A stretch of 64,000 nucleotides of DNA from Glandiceps talaboti. Taxonomy: Eukaryota > Hemichordata > Enteropneusta > Spengelidae. Positions 56,424 through 64,000 of this stretch are shown piece after piece (position 1 is the first letter of the stretch; every line of letters starts with the position of its first letter). Under the pieces are notes generated by a model. It was not told where the DNA came from and ran no database searches. It saw only the letters and a list, made by a program, of their open reading frames with translations. The DNA is taken from positions 17,218,550 through 17,282,549 of the forward strand of contig NC_135559.1 of assembly GCF_964340395.1 (NCBI RefSeq). Direction: 5' to 3'. The position numbers and the translations under genes were made by a program.

Positions 56424-57110
56424 TACACAATTCACAGCTGATAATGCAGCCAATAGAAGCAGGTTTGCAGGCGTTTGATCGACATCAAAATGCATGCATA
56501 AAAAGGAAACATTGTATTCACAATGTTTATATTCATAACCATGATTTCCACTTGCTGTTGAGTGCATAGTTTTTCTCTCGTTAATCCAGCCAGTGTTAAT
56601 CTCACCCAGGTCACTTGATTTATATTTTGTTTGCTTGTTACCATTACCTACCATAGATACAAACAAGACCATAAATTGCACAGTGTTTGTGTTTTGTATG
56701 TTAGGACTTGGTATGAATAGGGCAACACCCACATCCCCAGCCCTTCCCTACCCTAAGCTAAAAACATACAACATTATAAGATAACCACATGTTTTCTTTG
56801 TCTAAAGTGAATGCTCTGAGAAGCATTATAATTAGTTTGTAACTGAAACAACTACCATAGTTGCACAAGTATGGCTATAATTTATATCGAAAACTGTACA
56901 AGTTTGCTTTTATTCTGACATTTACGATCAGATAAGAGGACTTGTGTTATAAGACCACAAAAGACTTATCCGTGTCAAATATGTGTTTGGTATTTCAATG
57001 CAAATATATCACTAAAACGACCTGGTTTCACCAAGGAACTTGTACGAAGTATATTGGTCTTAACTCATAATTGTCTAGTCACGTTTCACACTATCGACCT
57101 AGAAACAAAT
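53471..57110. repeat. Family B unit 2
   Basis: Same series of phrases as unit 1 at 45.4 kb, about 3.6 kb long. It lacks the segment with the CGGACCGACATCTCTGATCC block and the region around the palindrome of the LINE (a deletion between about 54440 and 54470 joins ATCACTGTAACA to TTTCGTTAGG). It ends with CACGTTTCACACTATCGAC and then passes directly into a family A tail (57111-57530). Confidence 0.85.
54470..56340 (-). mobile_element. Non-LTR retrotransposon remnant in family B unit 2
   Basis: On the minus strand the endonuclease start (MFDLDENICVCTTYMRPQAS, 56271 downwards) is followed by the IVILN-type core (about 55920) and RT pieces. The catalytic box reads LLYAHYLMLL at about 54905, so both catalytic Asp residues are changed here. 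The 5' side carries a (CA)n array (56349-56421). The thumb region is present down to about 54470, where the rest of ORF2 is deleted. Confidence 0.72.
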
Positions 57111-57534
57111 AACTTGATTTAATATTTGCTGACTATATGTTATATGCACATGTAGATGATTTGTTTGTATTTTAGTTATAGTGATTACATTCAATTACAT
57201 TTCCACATGAACAATTTATTTTCACATTTTATACCAAAATATAAAAAGAAACCAATTGTAATGAAAAATGACAATAACTTTATTAAACATGCAGTACTAA
57301 AGTCATAATTATAACTTTCAATTTGTAATAATCTTTTTAATGACACGGTACTTTTCATACTTATATACAAGGCAGTAAATATCATTTAAAGTTTAATATA
57401 TACTTAGAGTCTCGAGTTTTACTGTAAAATTAAATATCTCTGTTTTCTAGGCTTGTGATATGTTTTCAAATGACGTACATCACTTTAGACCTTTAAAACA
57501 ATACACGGCCTGATTATTATTCATTTCTTAATTA
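57111..57534. repeat. Family A tail between family B units 2 and 3
   Basis: GATTTAATATTTGCTGACTATATGTTATATGCACATGTAGATG and what follows to GCCTGATTATTATTCATTTC are the end of a family A unit. The same tail lies between units 3 and 4 (62040-62544), so A-tail plus B is the duplicated unit. Confidence 0.8.
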
Positions 57535-58949
57535 AATGAGACTTAGCCGCCTCGCTGCTTGACTCAGCATGCCCTTCATGTACTTACTTCACAAGTATTT
57601 ATTACAGTTATAGTTTACACACAACAGCATTTGTTAGAGCATTGAGGTTTTTATACAGTGATTTACAACTTTTACAACGAAATGGCCTAGGGGACGCATG
57701 CTTGCGTTACAACCCATAAAACATTATAGTCTACTGTGCCTGGCTAAATAGACATATGTACATCGACAGGTAAGCATTTGTAACACTATAAAAATACACA
57801 ATTTTGACACAGGCTTACACCGTCTTTCTCAAATTATGCAATAATTGAATTTAGAGACTAACTAAAATTCATCTACACTTGTCAATACCATACTCATCGT
57901 AATGTAAGTGTTACCATTACACTGTTCTGTAGTACTGGAGTAGTGTGAGGGCCAAATATCTGAAGCTGGTACATGGTTGTGTGTGAAAAGCGCAAACGCC
58001 TCACGTAGGAATAAGTCATAGACAAGGTAAAAAGGTGTTTGTTTCACCTGGACTAATGCAATAATATTTCTATCATAAGAACATTACATATTCACATAAA
58101 CACACAGGTGTTCAAAAAAGTACAGGATGGGTTTTATAAGGAAACGAAAAGAAAAAGCAAAGTATAGTTACGAAACTCACTCAATTTCCTGCTTTAGATT
58201 AATGTGATATCTACAGTCAGATTGAATTAGGGTTCTACAGGAATATATATCTACTTTGCAAATTGTAATATGTCATTACCGTCAAGCTGGTCAAACCATG
58301 AAAAGTACATTTGAAATGAATGATAGCGATTAATTTTAATTTTCGGAACGTGGGTGTGTATCCAAGATTGCTACCATTGGTTATGTGCTATGTGTATTGA
58401 AGTCTGATACATTAGCTATAAGATACATTTAATATAGGCCTTAAGAACGTTCTATGCAAGCCCAGCTCTATCCTATTGAGCACTGTAGCAGAGTTTATTC
58501 TCCTGGCGCCCTAATTCCCGAACCAAGAAGAACTATCCTGATTGCACTTACTTATAAATCAATATATTAATCTAGCAATGTAATAATGCACTAACATAGA
58601 GTACAGAGAAAAGAGGAATCAACCAATATAACGACAAGCAGGTAACCTGTACATGTTGTAGATTTCCTAACTTTCAATAAGGGACGGGAAAGTTTCTGCG
58701 GGGGGGGGGGGAGGTGTGTGGTGGTGGTCGAATTTTCCATCGGACCGACATCTCTGATCCCATCTCTGTTAAACCCAAAACACACTGACTCCCTATCACT
58801 CATGTATTTACGTATTTACACACAGGACGTGTCCTGCTTGATAAGATGGTGTTATTGTATCTTCAAATTTCTATATGTAAATTGTGTGCGTTTATTCTAA
58901 GTGTTGTCATTGCTGATCTGTATTGTGGGGTTTTATTGTCTTCATTGTC

Positions 58950-61270
58950 AAAAGTTGAAATCGCTTTTAATTTGTGTATATGTACGTAGTTTATTTTTAT
59001 GTTGATTGTCCTTGTTATTCTTCATTGTTTCCGTTGCATGTTGTGGATGAAAAACTTCCAACTGTTCTTTAAACCTAACAATTAGGTTTTCACTGATGCA
59101 GTGGTTTGGGTCAGCTATCCAAACCTGATCCATGCTCAAAAGTGTTAATATTTATTTCATGCCTGTGGCCCATGATTGTATTCCAGTTCATTCTAAATTA
59201 ATGCTCAGACGGTAAGCTTCTTTAGTTAGAGTAGTTTCAGCTTTCCGCGAGATCTGGCCTGACACAAATGTTAAAATATTGGCTTAAGATCGATCGTGTA
59301 ATTTTTCCATTGGAGTTGGAAATTTCGTTAGGTTTTGAGACTGGTTTATGTTTTCATGTGCCAATCATCTCACTACAGTATAGCAGAATGGGTTTCACCA
59401 CCACATCAATCACTTTAAGATTTAGAAAGATAGGGATAGTTGTTTCTAAAAAGAGGCCTTGTTTTCGTTTAAACAGTGCCTTCAGTGCTCTATATCTTAG
59501 GTCATCTTGTGCCCTGTGTAGTTTTCCTGCAGTGCTCAATGTTGTGCCAAGGTAAGTGTAAGAGGGGACACATTCTAGTACTTGGTTGTTTATGTAGAAT
59601 TTAAATTTCTCTAGGCAGTTTCCTTCCTTACTAAAAATCACAATCTTCGATTACGCAATATTTGTAGCTAATTGCAATTTTTCACAGATTTCGACTGAGT
59701 TTAGGGTATTTTGTAAACCAGTATTAGATCAGATTTCCCTAGTAACATTAAATAATTAACATATAGTAAGTAAGACAGCCTGCTAGTTAAAAGAATTGTT
59801 GGGTCATAGTTTGACAAGTGAATTTGTCTTTTTATATAATTTACATAGATATTAAATAGAAGGAGCTGAGGCCATCCTCTTGTCTAATACCGCTCTGAAT
59901 TGAAAATTGGTTGATCATACCATTTTTACCTTAACACATTCAATTGCGTTTGAAAATATATCTTTGATTACTTTATAAAAACGCCATGTGATGCCATTTT
60001 GTTAATTTGTTTTAAAATCACCTTCATGCCAAATTTAGCCAAAGGCTTTATTCAGATCGATAAAACATGATAAATCTATTTATCCTTATTTGGTATTTTT
60101 TGAATAACTGGTTAATAATACATTTGTGATCACTGGTACTGTATTTAGGTAGAAAGCAAGACAGTTCTTTTAATATAATATTATTTTTTGTCATTGAATT
60201 CACCAACCCTCTGTTACAGGACCGAAGTAAGTAGTTTACTCGAAAAATGATCGGAACAATTACGTGACGAATCAGGAATGACTTACCTAACGATATCTGA
60301 AACGAAAAGTAAGATACCACGATAGTTACTGGGATCTGTCTTGTCTCCCTTTTCGTATATCGATGTAATTATACCCATATTCCAACAGCTAGGGAAATGA
60401 CCACTTATACTAATTAGATTAGTAGGTTTTTGAGTGTGTTTAATAAGTCTGTTCCTGCTGACTGTAATAATTTCATTGGTTATAATATCTATTTTTTAGG
60501 TAGTTTCTTTTGTGCTTGAGTATACTTATTGGTGAACTGCTCACGTTTTATAGTTTGTTTCACTTTTAAAGTCTCACTTTTTTAACAGCCCTGTATTAAA
60601 GTTTTTGTTTTGTTTGTAACCGCTAATTTTCAATTGATGATTGAATGGGTCTGTGCTAATTGAGATTTTGTTTATGTGTACCATGTTTGCTTTCTGGGTT
60701 CCTTTTTTGTCATTCTAAAAACGCGAGTTTTTTAACCTTTGCCAGCTGCCTCGTTACCGCAATCTTCTCTCTTAAAGTTCTTAGCAAGTACTAAAATGTC
60801 ATGGTCAGCACTGCTACCTTTTGTCTGGTGGCATGTGAATTTACCCACAGCGTCATCAGGGCAGCGACCATTGAGAATTACAATTTCTGAAGAGATACAC
60901 AAATCCAGAAATAATTCACCATATTGTTGTTGTTTTTTGTAATGTCCTGTGACTGACTCGGTTTCAAATGTATGGTTGATGCCGATGAGTGATAGTCCGG
61001 GTTTTGATGAATCACGGTATCGTTTTACATTGAATATGGGCATTGCAATCACTAGGATGATTTGTCCTAGCTTAAAATATTTTGTGGCATCTTTTTTCTA
61101 GTAGCTGATTCAGATTAGTGTCTTTCCTTTTGAAGATGGTTGGGGCTTGTGGCCTCATATCTGCAGTGCAAAGACAAATATTTTCGTCTAAATCAAACAT
61201 GCTTTTATCAATGCGAGTCCAGATAAAGTCCTTACAGCAGCTTTTCGTTTGTCTTATTCCATGTTAACAC
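58950..61270 (-). mobile_element. Non-LTR retrotransposon remnant in family B unit 3
   Basis: The most readable LINE copy. On the minus strand: endonuclease core 61052-60732 with SEIVILNGRCPDD, GKFTCHQTKGSSADHDILVL; RT motif A around 60070-60040 (FIDLNKAF) after FLPKYSTSDHKCIINQLF; motif C near 59765 reading YVNYLMLL; thumb 59641-59354 with CVPSYTYLGTTLSTAGKLHR and KPILLYCSEM; and C-terminal piece 59139-58948 (PNHCISENLIVRFKEQLEVF). Every segment is in a different frame from its neighbours. It is a dead copy carried by the duplicated unit. Confidence 0.8.
59251..59294. repeat. Half-deleted palindrome in LINE of unit 3
   Basis: GATCTGGCCTGACACAAATG to TTAAGATCGATC forms the left arm of the palindrome seen complete at 63801-63884. 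The sequence then jumps to GTGTAATTTTTCCATTGGAG, which in unit 4 lies about 120 bases past the palindrome centre. The right arm is thus missing. Confidence 0.8.
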
Positions 61271-61275
61271 TTTTG

Positions 61276-61356
<81 letters not shown>

Positions 61357-63453
61357 TACACAATTCACAGCTGATAATACACCCAAGAGAAGCTGGTTTA
61401 CAAGCGTTTCATTCACATCAAAATGCATGCATAAAAAGGAAACATTGTATTCACAATGTTTATATTCATTACCATGATTTCCGCCTGGTATTGTGTGCAT
61501 AGTTTCTCTCTCGTTAATCCAGCCAGTGTTAATCTCACCAAGGTCACTTGATTTATATTTTGTTGGCGTGTTACCATTACCTACCACAGATACAAACAAG
61601 ACCATAAATTGCACAGTCTTTGTGTTTTTTATGTTAGGACTTGGTATGAATAGGACAGCACCTACATCCCCAGCCCTTCCCTACCCTACGCTAAAAACAT
61701 TATAAGAAAACAACACGTTTTCTTTGTCTAAAGTGAATACTCTGAGAAGCATTATAATTAGTTTGTAACTGAAACAACTACCATAGTTGCACAAGTATGG
61801 CTGTAATTCATATCATAAACTGTACAAGTTTGCTTTTATTCTGACATTTACGATCAGATAAGAGGACTTGTGTTATAAGACCACAAAAGATTTATCCATG
61901 TCAAGTATGTGTTTGGTATTTCAATGCAAATATATCACTAAAACGACCTGTTTTCACCAAAAACCTGTACCAAGTCTGTTGGTCTTAACTCCTAATTGTC
62001 TAGTCACGTTTCACACTATCGACTTAGAAACGAATAACTTGATTTAATGTTTGCTGACTATATGTTATATGCACATGTAGATGATTTGTTTGTATTTTAG
62101 TTATAGTGATTACATTCAATTACATTTCCACATGGACAATTAATTTTCACATTTTATACCATTAAAAAGAAACCAATTGTAATGATAAATGACAATAACT
62201 TTATTAATCATGCTATACTAAAGTCATAATTATAACTTTCAATTTCTAATAATTTTTTAATGACAAGGTATTTTTCATACTTATATACAAGGCAATAAAT
62301 TTCATTTATAGTTTAATTTACTTTGAGTCTTGAGTTTTAATGAAAACATAAATATCTCTGTTTTCTAGACTTGTGATGTTTTCAAATGACGTACACCACT
62401 TTAGACCTTTAAAACAATATACAGCCTTGAAAGGATTATTTTATGTATACTCTTGTATTAGAGTCTTGCATTTTATTGAGACAAAAATTATTACTATTCA
62501 AAATGTCAAATCTGGTTATTATTCATTTCTTAATTAAATGATACTCAGTCGCCTCGCTGCTTCACTCAGCATGCCCTTCATGTACTTACTTCAAAAGTAT
62601 TTATTACAGTTATAGTTTACACACAAAAACATCATTGTTTGTTAGAGCATTGAGGTTTTTATACAGTGATTTACAACTGTTACAACGAAATGGCCTAGGG
62701 GACGCATGTTTGCGTTACAGTCAATAAAACAGTATAGTCTACTGGGCCTGGCTGAATAGACATAGGTACATCGCCAGGTAAGAATTTGTAACACTATAAA
62801 AATACACAATTTTGACACGGGCTGACACCGTCTTTCGCAGATGATACAATCATTGAATTTGGAGACTAACTAAACCCCACCTACAATTGTCAGTACTGAA
62901 CTCATCGTAATGTACCTGTTACCCCTTTGCTGTTCTGTAGTACTGGAATAGTGTGGTGGCCAAATATCTGCAGCTGGTGCATGGTTCCCTTAGGAAAGTG
63001 TGACAAGCCAGAATTCCAAGACTTCCAAAGGAGAAGATTGCAAACGCCCCACGTGGGACTAAGTCATAGACAAGGTAACAAGGTGTTTGTTTCACATGGA
63101 CTAATGCAATGACATTTCTATCATAAGAACATTACATTTTCACATAAACATCCAGGTGTTCAAAAAGTACAGGATGGGTTTCATGTGGAAATGAAAAAAA
63201 GCAAGGCATAGTAACAAAACTCCAATATTCCACCATCTCCTTCAATTTCCTGATCTAGATTGATGTGATATCTACAGTCAGATTGAGTTATAGGGTTATA
63301 CAGGAGTGTATATCTAGTTTGCAAATTGTAATATGTCATGGCTATCAATGGTTGTGTGCTATGAGCATTGAAGTCCGATCCATTAGCTATACGATACATT
63401 GTAGATACATCAAGTTTCTATATGTAAAACGTGTGCGTTTATTCTAAGTTTTG

Positions 63454-64000
63454 TCATTGCTGATCTGTATTGTGGGTTTTATTGTCTTCCAAATAATTTT
63501 CAAAGTTGATATCCGTTTTAATTTGTGTATATACACGTAGTTTATATTGATGTTGCGTGTCCTTGTTATCCTTCATTGTTTCCGTTTCATGTTTTGGATG
63601 AAAAACTTCCAACTGTTCTTTAAACCTAACAATTAGGTTTTCACTGATGCAGTGGTTTGGGTCAGCTTTCCAGACCTGATCCATGCTCAAACGTTTTAAT
63701 ATTTGTTTCATGACTGTGGCCTATGATTTTATTCCAGTTGATTCCAAATTAATGCTCAGATGGTAAGCTTTTTTAGTTAAAGCAGTTTCAGCTTTCAGCG
63801 AGATCTCGCCTGACATAAATGTTAAAATATTGACTTAAGATCGATCTTAAGCCAATATTTTAACATTTGTATGAGGCCAGATACTAGGAGGGGATAACTA
63901 GCTCACCCCATCAGGCAAGCTATATTAGATGCGTTACAGTTTACATTTAGTAGGAATTTGCAAAACTTTACGTGTAATTTTTCCATTGGAGTTGAAAATG
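63454..64000 (-). mobile_element. Non-LTR retrotransposon remnant in family B unit 4, partial
   Basis: The minus-strand frame 63711-63454 (QVWKADPNHCISENLIVRFK) is the same C-terminal piece as in unit 3. Upstream on the minus strand (63900-64000) the thumb-side region begins and leaves the window. The palindrome at 63801-63884 interrupts it. Confidence 0.65.
63801..63884. repeat. 84-bp near-perfect palindrome inside LINE of unit 4
   Basis: The two 42-base arms meet at AAGATC|GATCTT (centre between 63842 and 63843) with no loop. The inner 26 bases on each side pair with one mismatch (TTGACTTAAG against CTTAAGCCAA). The outer part pairs GATCTCGCCTGACA with a diverged TATGAGGCCAGAT. Units 1 and 3 hold shortened forms at the same site (47058-47090 and 59251-59294). 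Confidence 0.88.

Larger units (their letters stand above)
57535..62039. repeat. Family B unit 3
   Basis: The fullest B unit: opening phrases at 57535, the CGGACCGACATCTCTGATCC block at about 58741, a LINE remnant from 61270 down to 58950, the (CA)n array at 61278-61353 and the end CACGTTTCACACTATCGACT at about 62028. A G-tract of 10-11 bases (58701-58711) replaces shorter G runs of unit 1. Confidence 0.85.
62040..64000. repeat. Family A tail and family B unit 4 (cut by window end)
   Basis: A family A tail (62040-62544) is followed by the B opening phrases from 62545 (CTCAGTCGCCTCGCTGCTTC). The block around the CGGACCGACATC phrase is missing (deletion near 63400). A LINE 3' portion begins at 63454 and continues past the window end. 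Confidence 0.85.

Overview
The window looks like nuclear DNA of a marine invertebrate animal. It has split genes with GT-AG introns, dense AT-rich dispersed repeats, many di- and tetranucleotide arrays, a Roc-COR-DED signalling gene of a type known from invertebrates, and APE-type non-LTR retrotransposon remains. The species cannot be named from the sequence; a deuterostome such as a hemichordate or amphioxus, or a lophotrochozoan, is only a guess.

1-13.6 kb is a decayed Polinton/Maverick (adintovirus-like) element cut by the left window edge. In order it carries a protein-primed family B DNA polymerase remnant, one minus-strand conserved gene, several small unassigned genes, a DDE integrase with a chromodomain remnant, a structural protein with a C-terminal membrane anchor, a coiled-coil membrane protein, the double-jelly-roll major capsid protein, the packaging ATPase, and a run of small membrane or basic proteins ending in a Cys-rich protein. 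Together these are replication, integration, capsid and packaging functions. Most large genes carry stops or frameshifts and no protease was found, so the copy is judged dead, although several small genes are still open. At its right edge (13.61-13.85 kb) lies a 242-bp nested multi-hairpin block.

13.9-24 kb holds the 3' half of a host gene with six recognisable exons: the end of a Roc GTPase domain, a COR domain, and a terminal death-effector domain. The exon with the GTPase P-loop is not visible, so it probably lies left of the Polinton, which would then sit in an intron. Introns contain (GA)n and (TA)n arrays, a 14-bp perfect hairpin, a roughly 115-bp minisatellite and one copy of a dispersed repeat (family C, three copies in the window).

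24-64 kb is almost entirely repeats. Family A (units of about 1.1-2.7 kb, all in the same orientation) fills about 26-30.7, 33.9-45.4 and 50.3-53.5 kb. Family B (about 4-5 kb, each unit carrying a minus-strand LINE remnant) occurs four times at 45.4, 53.5, 57.5 and 62.5 kb, making a composite tandem array. Inserted into this background are a 944-bp foldback element with 9-10-bp target duplication, an 86-bp minisatellite with paired changes in its stem, a 3,110-bp element with perfect 12-bp inverted ends and 7-bp target duplication, a SINE-like insert duplicated with its host unit, and palindromes in different stages of loss. I saw no convincing protein gene, tRNA, rRNA or CRISPR array in 24-64 kb.
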